This document shows, piece after piece, positions 22,011-31,860 of a stretch of 64,000 nt of DNA. The DNA comes from Platerodrilus igneus (taxonomy: Eukaryota > Arthropoda > Insecta > Coleoptera > Lycidae): the NCBI GenBank assembly GCA_036346225.1, contig JARFIW010000453.1, forward strand, positions 4,030,001 to 4,094,000, read 5' to 3'. The translations under genes were made by a program, and so were the position numbers. Below the pieces are notes generated by a model. It did not search any database and had not been told where the DNA came from. It saw only the letters and a program-made list of their open reading frames with translations. Within the stretch, counting starts at the first letter, position 1, and the number at the start of each line of letters is the position of its first letter.

Positions 22011-22577
22011 TTAAGGTGTGAAAACTTCTTTATTGCTTTTCAAAAAATTCTCCACAATGATTGATACACTATTGAATACGTTGGAACCAATTTTCATGGC
22101 ATTTTTTCCATTCCGATTGAGATACCTCCAGAATATGGATTTTGAACGGATCGACCGCCCTTCTGGTGTCAAAAATAGTTGTCCACGCAGTTTGTCTTCG
22201 CGTGTGGGAACAAAAAAAATCATTAGGTGCCAAATCAGGACTATACGGCGGATGACGTATCAATTCGATGTTTTGAGTGCTCAAATAGTCACTTGTTTGA
22301 ACCGATGTGTGAGAGCTCGCATTGTCATGATGGAGAATGATTCGACGTCGTCGGTTTATTTTTCTTATTTCTCCGAAAACTTGTGACAAACAAATGGTCG
22401 TATACCAAGCAGAATTAACTGTTCTACGATTATTTAAAGCAATGGTGGTGAAATGTCCATTTATTCCGGAAAAACAGGCAACCATTTTCTTCGAAGTGCT
22501 TCGATCGCGGACAACTTTTGTTGGATTTCGTTCATCTTGGAAGACCCATACAGTCGAATGCTGTTTACTTTCGGGTT
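22011..22577 (-). pseudogene. Mariner transposase, C-terminal half
   Basis: Mariner transposases cut and paste the element at TA sites through a D,D34D active site. Read on the minus strand from 22577, the frame shows a KPESKQHSTVWVF block, RSTSKKMVACFSG, and RRRIILHHDNASSHTS with the second Asp. The HPPYSPDLAPNDFF block follows with the third Asp about 34 residues later. The C-terminal WKKCHENWFQRIQ block is also present. Shifts occur near 22230 and 22085. The gene is cut at 22577 by the 3' LTR of the BEL/Pao element. Confidence 0.9.
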
Positions 22578-22868
22578 TGTTATGAGTGCGGATTAATTAA
22601 GGAGCTAATGAATGTTTGATAATGAACGACCACCAAATACGACTTTGGATGCGATTAATAATTCAAATGTTGTATGTAAATGATTGAGCACTTAGTGATT
22701 GTTGGTTCTATGACAAACACACTCCGAAAACTTGTTGCTACTCAAAAAGGCACATGTTAACTCGACGGCGGCTACACGAAAAGTCACTTGTATGATGAAA
22801 TGATGCGCGCAAAAAACGAGTTACTATTGCACATGCCCACTGTAGTTCCTTATTGTTGAAGGATAACA
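22578..22868 (-). repeat. 3' LTR of the BEL/Pao element
   Basis: This 291-bp block matches 28846-29129 along its length with scattered changes. On the minus strand it starts TGTTATCCTTC at 22868 and ends CATAACA at 22578. Directly before it (22869-22889) the minus strand reads GGTGGGCGGTA, a likely polypurine tract. Confidence 0.9.
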
Positions 22869-23011
22869 TACCGCCCACCAGAATTACCGAAAAATAGGTA
22901 ATTTCCAAACGATAATATGACTATATGTACCTATATTCAAAAGAGATAAAAAACTAAGTTTATATAGATTGCAATGTGCGCAAGCAATGCATATAAACAA
23001 AATTAAAACTA

Positions 23012-24149
23012 ATGGATTATTGTGTAAGCGAGGCGCAAAGCTTTACCATTGGCCTTTTGTATTGGCCTGAAGAGGTGCGAACGGTCGCAACACGAGCAAT
23101 GTTATCACGACCTGGGTGTAGGACGACAATTCTACCCAGTTTCCACTGCAACGGGGGAATATTGTACTCCTTTATGAGCACCAAGGTGTCAATATTTGAC
23201 GATTCGAGATTATGGGTGCTACGTTAGTATAAATTATGGAGATCTTCATTGTGCCAACGCTTCCAAAAACCATGATGTAAGTGCTGATTAACTGCGACCT
23301 AGACAATCTAGAGAATCTTAAATGATTCAAATCTGCATGCGGGGGCGCAGTCAATGGCTCGAGCGTTAGAAAATGTCCAGGCGAAAGAACAGTGAGGTCA
23401 CTTGGATCTGTTGATATGCTGCATAGAGGACGCGACTTGAGCAATGCCTCAACCTGAATGCAAACAGTATTGAATTCCTCGTATGTAAGGATTTGCATGC
23501 CTATAACGCGACGGAGATGAGTTTTGACAGACTCGATACCGCTCTCTACCAGTCCAGAAAAGTGAGGTGCGGAAGGGGGATGAAAACTCCAAGCAATTGT
23601 TTCACCCTATACGGCGTTTTTCATATGCGAAATGAGCTCTTTGTTAGCTCTGACGAAGTTAGTGCCTAGAACAGCGACCACGGCGTGAAATGAAACAATG
23701 CAAGGCGGCTATAAATGATTCCGCTGATAAGTCGGAAGCTACTTCAATGTGAAGAGCCTTAACTGCAAGGCAAACAAAAATACATATGTAGGCTTTTGAG
23801 TTCTAGGCCCATGCCACGTGACAAAAAATGGCAAAAAATTCACCATAGTCGACTGCGACAACACTAAAGGGCTTAACTTCTGTAACTCGTGGAGAAGGTA
23901 AGTCACCCATTGTGGGAACAAATGCGGTTGGACGTAAATGAAAACAGTAGTTACATTTTGATAAGTAATACCTAATCGAACACTTTGCAGGCAGAATCCA
24001 ACATTTTGTTCAATTAAATACATTGTAGTATTAATTCCGGCATGTAAATGACCATGATGAGTTTGAAGAATCAAAAGTTCCGATAAGCGATGCTTGCTGG
24101 GGAGAAGTGCGGGAAGTTTAGTTTTAAACGGCAGGAATGAGTAGGACAA
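23012..24149 (-). pseudogene. pol: Integrase of the BEL/Pao element
   Basis: Read on the minus strand, the block KLPALLPSKHRLSELLI..HHGHLHAG near 24120-24040 is the Pao integrase zinc region. The core around 23900-23750 is heavily frameshifted. The segment LTYEEFNTVCIQVEALLKSRPL, ending in DLTVLSPGHFL (23490-23380), is the conserved end of the catalytic core, containing the Glu helix region. The C-terminal part (WKLGRIVVLHPG and VRTSSGQYKRPMVKLC) ends at a stop near 23012. Enzyme role: strand transfer of the cDNA. Confidence 0.85.
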
Positions 24150-24250
24150 TCGACCGCCAACACGAAGTATTCCATCCTTATCAAAAAAAGGAGAAAGTTT
24201 TGAAATTGTTTAGAACATGGGAGTTTCCTTTTGAAGCGTTCAATTTCAGT

Positions 24251-25048
24251 TTAAAATGCGAAAGATTGCGTATATTTGACGATGTATAGTAAAACTTGAT
24301 ATAATTCATAATCCATTAAAGCACCGGAAAATTTGGGAGTCTTATTATTATTAAAACGAAAACAATAACCTAAAATACGTTGAATTTTGCGAAGTGAAGA
24401 AAATCGATTGAGAAGCGAGTCGATGATTGACGGTAACACTTCTAAAACAAATGTTAAAATTCTTTCTTCTCCAGTGATATCAGTTGACAAAAAAGTAAAA
24501 TATGCTGCGAAAGGCCATAAATCGGGCGACAATTGAAGCCATGAAGGCCCCGCCCATCATAAGGAGCACACGATAAGCTTTTGAGGTAATAAACTTCTAC
24601 ACGCTGGGTGTGATGAGTTGTCAGCTGAACGAATATGACACCAACAAACCGGAGAAACCCTTTCCTGAATATGAGTCACCCTATTGACTACAAAAGTCTT
24701 CCACCTGTGTGGCGAAGAACAAATCCATGATAAGGCGACTGTGGAATCACTCCATGCGAAGCTTTCATCAATACGTAAATAATGTCGATAGATTTGTGAA
24801 AGAAAATCTACTAAATCTGAAAGTAGTACTGCGGCGCATAATTCTAAACGAGAAATAGAGATGCGTTTGAGCGGTGCGACTTTGGACTTGGCCATGACAA
24901 AAGATATAGACGTCCTTCCTTGGTGATTTATAAATTTAAAATAAACGACTACGGAATAGCTTAGTTCCGAGGCATCGCAAAATGTGTGAAGTTGACAAAG
25001 AGAAAATGAAGTAGGTCTCAAACATCTAGGTATGCTGACTTTAGACAA
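24251..25048 (-). pseudogene. pol: RNase H region of the BEL/Pao element
   Basis: The minus-strand frame 25048-24557 shows QLHTFCDASELSYSVVVYF with the first Asp, SKSKVAPLKRISISRLELCAA with the Glu, and SFAWSDSTVALSWI with the third Asp, all typical of BEL/Pao RNase H. It ends with a CWCHIRSADNSSHPACR block. A further fragment at 24532-24251 connects to the integrase. Similarity is strong and length is normal for the family. Confidence 0.88.
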
Positions 25049-25049
25049 T

Positions 25050-26062
25050 TGCGGCAGAGAATCTTTATATTTTCATTACGTGCAAACATTTTCCAGAGGT
25101 GTAGAGCCCCAATCTAAGCCTAACGCCCAAAGATAATGAATAAGCTGTTTGGCGAAAAATGATAAAGCAGCTAAAAAACCTAAGGGGTCATATACGGGCC
25201 ACTGTTGTGGCATCAAAAGGAAATATGTCTAAATTAGAATGCCATTGGCGGCCTAGAATCTTGACAATTAAATCACTATCAAAACTAAAATGATTTGACT
25301 GAATATGTTCTGATGGAATGTCTTTCAAAATTGTGTTATCATTAGCTGTTCATTTGCGCAACTCGAAACAAGCTGACTGTAACAAGGCAATAAGCTGATT
25401 GCGTAATTCCAAGACCGCTGAAAGATCTTGGCCACCACAGACTAGGTCATCGACATACAAATTTGAAGTAACCCCATACGTCACCGTATTGAGGCGATAT
25501 GTACCTATCGATTCTTCAGGAGTAAATCTCCAACGAATTAATTGATAATTGCGGTGCGGTTCCCAAACTAAAATCTGTATAAACATCTGATGGATGTCAC
25601 ACGTGAAAACAAAAATGTAAGTACGAAAAATAAGTAAAATTTCAGTAATGTCCGCTTATAGTTTGGCACCACTAAGTATGCAATCAGTTAGGAAACATTG
25701 TTATGTACCTTTGCTAATGCATCAAAAACCACACGAATACCTTTTGTGCCATCATTTGTTTTAAAAGCACAATGATGCGCAATAAAATATAAATTTGGAT
25801 CCGATGTATCCGACATTTTTGACATGTGTCCGGACTTGAGATACTCATTCATAAAATCAACATACATGTTACGAACAACAGATTGACTGGCCAACCTGCG
25901 TTCAAGAGACAATAATCTGCAATCGGCTATATCTAAAGAACCCTCACACATGGGAAGATTCTTGGGATCCTTGAAAGGTAGCCGAATACCAAAGCGCCCT
26001 GACGGTTCACAAAAATGCGTGTCAACAAATAAATCCTCTGCTTGTTGATCGTCAGAAGAAAT
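25050..26062 (-). pseudogene. pol: Reverse transcriptase of the BEL/Pao element
   Basis: The FGIRLPFKDPKNLP block near 25990 opens the domain. The frame 25951-25688 has LYFIAHHCAFK and KGIRVVFDALAK, and the frame 25586-25350 has LIRWRFTPEE and the catalytic YVDDLVCGG. The thumb lies near 25300-25050. A stretch between 25688 and 25586 is broken. The order and wording match Pao RTs, in which YVDD(L/I)..G is diagnostic. Confidence 0.88.
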
Positions 26063-26064
26063 GT

Positions 26065-26640
26065 TTAATTTGAAGGAATTTCTTCCAAATTCCAGAATTT
26101 CTTTAATGTATCATCGAGATACGATTCTGTTGATACAAAAAATGACTGAACTGGTGCGGGTGCGCAAACTGTACCTAATAAAACATAACCAAATACAGTA
26201 TTTATACCTGCTGGATGAACACCATCGCCAGGAATAAAAGCATCTTTTTCAATAAGTGCGAAAACATCTGCTTCTAATACTACGTCGATTGAACCCGGCA
26301 AAAACCATTGTGAATCTGCGAGTTTCAAATTAGAAAACCATTGCTACGTAGGCAGAGGGAAACTTAGTAGGGCTGAACAAATGTTAGGTAAAACCATTGC
26401 GGAAAATGTTAGTGAAAATGAAACGATTTCACCGGCCGAATTTGACATTGCATGGTTCCATGTGAATAACCTACTGCAACTTGACCTAAACCTTTAATAG
26501 GTGCGAAAGCCTAATGAAGAGGTAATCCTAAACGTTTGCGGCAACGATTAGTCATAAAGCTTGATTGACTTGCAGAGTCACAAATTGCTCTTACAAGTTG
26601 GAAATTATTCCACTTATCTTTGACTTCAAAAACAACAGTA
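26065..26640 (-). pseudogene. pol: Aspartic protease of the BEL/Pao element
   Basis: On the minus strand near 26600 the block VRAICDSASQSSFM is the catalytic loop, with DSA where most relatives have DSG. The following part to 26330 is broken. The frame 26328-26065 has LADSQWFLPGSIDVVLEADVF, NTVFGYVLLG and KFWNLEEIP, which mark the end of the protease and the start of pol in Pao elements. Confidence 0.85.
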
Positions 26641-26674
26641 GCTATCAAAACTGTATGAATAGCATACAAATTGT

Positions 26675-27217
26675 TTAACCTCCAGTCGAAGACAAGGAAA
26701 TTTGTGCGGGTTTGCGAAAAGGGTTGCCCTGTAGCATTCTCTGCGGAGGTGCACTGGGAACAACGTTCGAAAAATGTAATAACGAATTATGTTTAGACGA
26801 ACAATGCCTACAAGTAGACGTCGACTTGCATGAATTTAACAAATGCGACGAACTAAGACAATTGATGCACAAACGTGCTGATTTTGCAACATTAAAGCGT
26901 GCAGTCGCTGGCAATTGTAAAAAATACTCACATTTATAAAGTGAATGTGTTGTGGCCTTGCAATGGGCACATCTTGGTTTTGGTGCTTCACTTTCAGTAG
27001 AAGCTAAAAATACTCGAGGACGATCCTTAATATTTGGCCTACATGAAAGTTTGCTTGCGATATTATTAGTGTTGGAAACACTAGCCAACGAATTATTTTC
27101 TAATGCACGACATCTGTCTGTTAAAAATTGTTTCAAATTTTCAACAATAGGAAATTTCACTTTTGCGAATTTTATTTCGAAAGCCTTGCGAGTAGCATTC
27201 TCTATTCTTTGCATCAA
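26675..27217 (-). pseudogene. gag: Gag zinc-finger region of the BEL/Pao element
   Basis: The 180-codon minus-strand frame has three CCHC-like fingers from about residue 80 to 150: CAHCKATTHSLYKC, CINCLSSSHLLNSC and CRHCSSKHNSLLH. This triple arrangement is typical of BEL/Pao Gag and serves RNA binding. The preceding part is the end of the capsid-like domain. Confidence 0.9.
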
Positions 27218-28030
27218 CCAATTGAAAAGTGTTAATTCCCAAAGATCTATGTTTTGGTATTGCGAGTGCAGCTAAGTTTTCATTGAAAGTGTTTAATAAA
27301 TTTCGTAATGATTGAACTGAATCATTGTTGCATTGTGGTGCGTTAAAAATTGATTGCCAATACTTGGTAGCTAAGACACGTTCAATCTGATATCTAGACA
27401 AAAGCGTATTATATGCTATGAAATAATTATCAGAAGTCCAAGGCAAAAATGCTTGACAATAGACAAAGGCTCTTTTGAAAGATATGAGATCAAATATTGG
27501 AATTTAGCCATGGGCGATAAACTGTCTTTAATGTGTATGAGTGCATTAAATAAATCTATATAGGTAGGCTACTTGTTAAACTCACCTGCAAAACGAGCCA
27601 TTATATTTTTGGTAACCTTACCTTATTGCTAGGAGTTGGCACTTCCAACGCTACTGATTCAACCGAATTGAGACGTGACATTGTCACTTGCGTTTCCCCC
27701 ATCTGAGTCTGAACTGGACTTTGCAAATCTTGATTTTGCGAAACATCACTGATGCTCATGTGAATAGCCTCTAATTGGCAATATAATAAGTCGATTTCAA
27801 ACATATAATTACAAAATCCATCCAATTCTCAGATGATTCAATTAAAGTGTTGCGGTTAACTGACCGAAATTCGTCATATAATTTTGATGCAATATTAAAC
27901 GCGGCGGTGAACTTGAACCGGTTCTGCAATTCATCAATATTGTTAGATAAGGCTTCAAAAGCTTTCAAACGTGCAAAAGCCTGTTTCGCTACGACTACGG
28001 ATTTTTCTAATGCGTAGCCCATTTTCGTTG
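27141..28030 (-). pseudogene. gag: N-terminal Gag of the BEL/Pao element
   Basis: The likely start is the methionine of MGYALEKSVVVAKQAFAR near 28022, followed by helical sequence (FEALSNNIDELQNRF). A frame break near 27790 leads to 27825-27601, and a further one to 27446-27141 with MPWTSDNYFIAYNTLLSRYQ and SLRNLLNTFNENLAAL, as in the DUF1759-type Gag of Pao elements. An upstream in-frame methionine near 28106 is less likely because the preceding residues look like random leader translation. Confidence 0.75.
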
Positions 28031-28106
28031 AAACAATACTACTAGTAAAGTGTAAAATAATAATTATTTTTAATGCAAGCTCCACAAAAATTAACCAAAG
28101 ATGCAA

Positions 28107-28845
28107 TGCGTGTTGAAGTGGAATAAATAAAATTCACTTTCGGCCTTTATAAAATCTTTGCTCTTAAAATTTTAAATAAATTCTAAGACGCTGGGTTTTT
28201 ATAAAATAAACAAATAATGCGAAGGCGCTTGAAAATAGCAAACACGATTTACTACCTGTAAATTTGAGAAACGGCAAACAAAATATGTAACTTGTTTTCT
28301 TTAACTGCAAATATCAGATACAAGAAATGCGGTTGTTTTCATGAATCATACACAAAAGGGATGATCAAGTGTTGAAAACTAGTTATCAACCAAACTTACG
28401 GAGTAAGTTAGGTTAATATAATCGCTACGTCGTCGTCGTCACCGCCGTCGTCCGTTGCCATATTCCCATAATGATACAATAAATGATATATATGTACCTT
28501 ATTTAGTTTTTTACGCTGATTACAAATATGCTATACACTTTTCGATATCTCATTTAGTTTTCGAGATAATCGAATTTATTTGAGAAATGTTAACAGTACA
28601 AACTAATATAAACTTTAATAGATATTTTTTTAATTTAAAATATATAATTTCGTGTTATAAAATTTCCATAAGTTTGGTTGTAAGACGTACATGCATCTTA
28701 GATTTTTTTTACCCTACAATGTTATGAGTGCGGAATTGTATAGATTCATGTTAAAATCTTAATAAACTCAGTTGTATACTTCTTAATTAATTAATTAATG
28801 AACTGTAATTAAAACATAAAACTGAATCTGATCGAAGGACAATAA
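28107..28845 (-). other. Leader region of the BEL/Pao element
   Basis: Non-coding sequence between the 5' LTR and gag. A (CGT)n-type patch lies near 28425-28455. The primer binding site should sit just below 28846 on the minus strand (TTATTGTCCTTCGATCAG), but I cannot assign its tRNA. Confidence 0.6.
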
Positions 28846-29129
28846 TGTGATGAGTGCGGATTGGTTAAGGAGCTTATTGAGGGTTGCTAAAGGCACCAAA
28901 TATTACTTTGGATGTAATTAATAATTCAAATGTTTATGTAAATGACAGAACTTACTAACTGTTGGTTCTATGACGAACATACTGCGAAAACTTGTTGCTA
29001 CTCGAAAAAGCACATGTTAACTCGACAGCGGTTACACGAACAGTCACTTGTATGATGAAATGATGCGCGCAAAAAAACGAGTTACTATTGCACACACCCA
29101 CGGTGGTTCTTTATTGTTGAAGGATAACT
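28846..29129 (-). repeat. 5' LTR of the BEL/Pao element
   Basis: This is the 284-bp partner of 22578-22868. Runs such as AACTTGTTGCTACTC, GCACATGTTAACTCGACRGCGG and CACTTGTATGATGAAATGATG are shared. Divergence looks near 10 percent by eye, which makes this insertion older than Gypsy element 2. Confidence 0.9.
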
Positions 29130-29640
29130 TAGGTAAAGGATTTGGGACGAAACAGTGTTCATACCATTAAATCCAAGACTCAACTCCTGCATAGATGTTA
29201 TACACTGCGTTTGATGCACCGCAATCGTATTTTTTGAGCATTTCTATGCACCAATCGACACGAGTCTTTTTTAAGCGATTGTCAAATTATGTGGGATCAC
29301 AGCTAAAGGTTCATGTAATATCTCGTCATACTAATGCCTAGGGATGCCTGAATCTCAGGATAAGTCACATGACGATCTTGCATTATCAATTCGTGCACAG
29401 CATCGCTGTTTTCTGGCACAACAGCCGATTTTAGACGACCTTCTTTAAATTCTGTCCGCTAGCGAACCACGACCACGATTGAATTCACTATATCAACAAT
29501 ATACAGTGATTTTAGTTGGAGCTTCTTCCCCAAAAGTCGAAATAAGTTGATTCAGGCAATGTTGTGGAGATAATCCATGTCGGAAATCGTAAAAATTCAT
29601 CGCACGAAAATGTTCACGAGCTAATTCCATTTTTTGGCCG
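29130..29640 (-). pseudogene. Mariner transposase, N-terminal half
   Basis: Read on the minus strand from about 29630, the frame starts MELAREHFRAMNFYDFRHG-like and goes on through LSPQHCLNQLISTFGEEAPT. Further blocks are SWFASGQNLKKVV, the helix-turn-helix part near 29350, and KKTRVDWCIEMLKKYDCGAS. It ends with VESWI, where the first catalytic Asp of the GDESWI motif reads as Val. Several stops and shifts are present. It ends at the 5' LTR of the BEL/Pao element, and the missing C-terminal half is found beyond the 3' LTR. Confidence 0.88.
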
Positions 29641-29781
29641 AGACGAAATTCTCAATTCATTCAAAACAAAACAAAATAGTGTTCATACAGCAAAATATTA
29701 TAAGTATGTATAACTGTCAAAAATGTCAAACTTTGTTAGAAACGTCAGATTGCACCTAGCAACACTAGTGTTGTTAGTTTC

Positions 29782-29783
<2 letters not shown>

Positions 29784-29827
<44 letters not shown>
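29784..29827. repeat. (TA)n microsatellite at the mariner end
   Basis: A perfect TA run replaces the outer part of the mariner inverted repeat, which at the other end contains CGATATG. The run may have grown from this AT-rich end and the TA target. Confidence 0.95.
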
Positions 29828-29830
<3 letters not shown>

Positions 29831-30150
29831 CCAAAATTCAATACCTCATTCGAAGGTACAAGAAGAGAACTCGATGCACTTCAATTACACGAAATTGATA
29901 GCGAAAAATCAAACACCTGAAAATAATTCCAAGGAACTTGAATTCGACAAAACTTGAAGATCCTATACAAAATTCAGTTACACAAATTAATATTACATTT
30001 ATTTTATTATTACTTTTAAGTATCATTTTTATTGTACTTTACTCGAAGATTATAAAATCCAGAAATAAGAAAGACAATATTTTGAACCCGAAAATAAAGA
30101 TACCCTTACTCTCGAGTTTACATAGGGAAGATTATCAAAATCTGGGTTAA
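29828..30150 (+). pseudogene. env: Errantivirus-type env remnant, C-terminal part
   Basis: After the mariner end, frames on the plus strand carry what looks like the end of the transmembrane subunit. The frame 29938-30150 has one hydrophobic segment of about 20 residues (near residues 20-40) followed by a basic, then short cytoplasmic tail and a stop. That is the layout of the end of an errantivirus Env. A stop near 29920 separates it from the preceding piece. With 21414-21956 it makes a env gene split by the nest; no 3' LTR was recognised downstream. Confidence 0.55.
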
Positions 30151-31179
30151 AGTAAACTATAAAAACACCATTAAACATAATTGTATTTTCCACATTACTT
30201 ATCTGTTATTTTTCCATTATTGTTAATTATAACTAAATACGAAAAAGATCAATTCTCTTTTAGGAAATAATATAAAACCCAGGACCAACAAAAATGAATC
30301 ATCAGTGGTTACTAGATATTATAACTTTATAATAATTGACTTTGTGGTAATTATAGTTGTATACAAATTGTAATACTGGTCAAAAATCGAAAATAAATTA
30401 TTTTTTATTAATTTTTTACAAATAAAAAAATATCATCCATACCTCCGTGCGATGGCTTTCGCAATAGTAGACGCAAACTTAATAAAATACATATTTGATT
30501 CACTTCGAGAAATGTTAGTCCTATCGTACCTGCATTAACTTCATACTTAATATATAAATAAAGAACGTAGCAACCTACAAATTAAACTTTTGTATTATGT
30601 AACAAATAAGAATTAAAATTTAGTAACCATGTTGTGGTAATCTGTGCGAAAAAGAAAGAACGTAGTAAAGTAAGCAAAGAAAATAGCCCGCAACCCAGTA
30701 TCGCAACAAAAAAGGAATCAAAAAAAGTAATGCCCTGCTAGCTAAAACGTCGTAGAGGGGAGCGAGTCAACAGAAAACAAAAAAGGAAACTTCAAGAAAA
30801 AAAATTTATTTACAAACCCTTAAGAAATCAACATGTTATAAAAGAAAAACCAATTCGCATAGAAAATAACATTTATTCAGAGTATCCCGGAGGATTTACA
30901 TAGTGCAAAAATCTTCGCAAAATAATTAATGCCCGTTGTTAATTACCATAATCTAATTTTCTATCTTAATCCGAATTTTTATATAATACAGAAATTAAAA
31001 AATATATAGTAAATGATTTTCAATCACTACTCTCCAATCTAATATTTACATAAAACAGCAATTAACATAGTCATACCAACCCTATACTTACATAAAGTTC
31101 ACAAGTAATTCTTGATATGTAATTAGAAAAATGTAATGGTAAATTACAGCATTTGAGAAAGAATCTCTCTCTACGAGTC
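30151..31179. other. AT-rich DNA, no gene
   Basis: Nothing recognisable. An A-rich stretch near 30640-30830 has many AAGAAA runs. It could include the remaining 3' part of the env-bearing element, but no polypurine tract with LTR start was found. Confidence 0.4.
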
Positions 31180-31520
31180 GAAATGCATTTCCCCGTAGCT
31201 GAAAAAAATAGTAGAAGAATGTCACACTTTAGTCTAGTGTTCTCTAGATTTTAGATAGATAGAAAAGTATGTTTTATACTTAACACCCAACCAAAAAAAG
31301 CTGTCTTCATTGGCATTTTCCGCCAGTTTGAGTAAAGTAATTTTAATTTCAACACCGTAATACTTTTATTTATGCGATGAGCAACCAGAAAAACTTAACA
31401 AAAAATCAGACCCAATTCTTCCTGATGTAGATCATCAAAGCTACACAAAAAAGAAATTGGAATTTTTACAGCTTGGCCGGATGTTCCGTTGCGGTCCAAC
31501 AACTAGTTATAGTCGACATC
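31180..31520 (-). repeat. Diverged repeat copy 2, paired with 14700-15090
   Basis: See the partner for the shared blocks. In this copy the repeat abuts and partly overlaps the Mio-like stretch, its GTCGACATCTG lying where the Mio-like reading continues. Confidence 0.5.
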
Positions 31521-31860
31521 TGGGGGATCACATGGCACACCATATCAAATTCTTTTCCTGAAAAACCAAATGAATCAAATTCAGAAGAAGTAAAGGTGAA
31601 CAGAGTAACTCTCCCTTTGTTTGACCAATAGCTAGTAGTAAATCATTATCTGACCTAGGATATACGTCTATACATGTTACGTAGTGATGGGTTGAATTAG
31701 TTACAAAGTAAATTAACACCAATTGTATTAAATAATTTCTTTGTTGGAAAAATTCCATCTCCCAAAGTAATAATTTCGTACAAACTAATTTCCGAATCCA
31801 ATGTTATTAATCCATTAGCTGTAGGAGTCCACTTGTTTAGTTTAGCGACTAGAACATACT
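31480..31860 (-). pseudogene. Mio (GATOR2 subunit)-like WD-repeat pseudogene
   Basis: Mio/MIOS is a WD-repeat subunit of GATOR2, which activates TORC1 in response to amino acids. Read on the minus strand, a KWTPTANGLITLDSEISLYEI block (31840-31775) is followed, after a shift near 31755, by THHYVTCIDVYPRSDNDLLLAIGQ (31700-31625). After a second shift near 31617 come KGRVTLFTF and a FSGKEF block (31610-31555). These match in order the first WD repeats of insect Mio as I recall them. No intron is visible across about 300 bases and two shifts occur, so it is a broken or processed copy. A BLAST search would decide. Confidence 0.55.

Larger units (their letters stand above)
22578..29129 (-). mobile_element. 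BEL/Pao LTR retrotransposon, minus strand
   Basis: Two LTRs of 284-291 bp flank gag, three zinc fingers, protease, RT, RNase H and integrase, all on the minus strand and in BEL/Pao order, 6.55 kb in total. The LTRs begin TGTTAT and end ATAACA (or ATCACA) when read on the minus strand. The coding part is broken into at least ten frames. The element sits inside a mariner transposase gene. No perfect 5-bp target duplication is visible (GGGTT against TTAGG/TAGGT), so the flank may have been altered after insertion. Confidence 0.92.
21965..29786 (-). mobile_element. Mariner transposon, split by a BEL/Pao element
   Basis: The two halves of a mariner transposase gene, both on the minus strand, flank the BEL/Pao element: the N-terminal half at 29130-29640 and the C-terminal half at 22011-22577. 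The left end CAAGGGGTGCTCGATATG at 21965 is preceded by TA, the mariner target. The other end carries GTTAGTTTCCGATA, a degraded counterpart of the inner part of the left end (GTTACTTATTCCCGATA when reversed), and then dissolves into a TA microsatellite. Env sequence is found on both outer sides. Confidence 0.8.
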
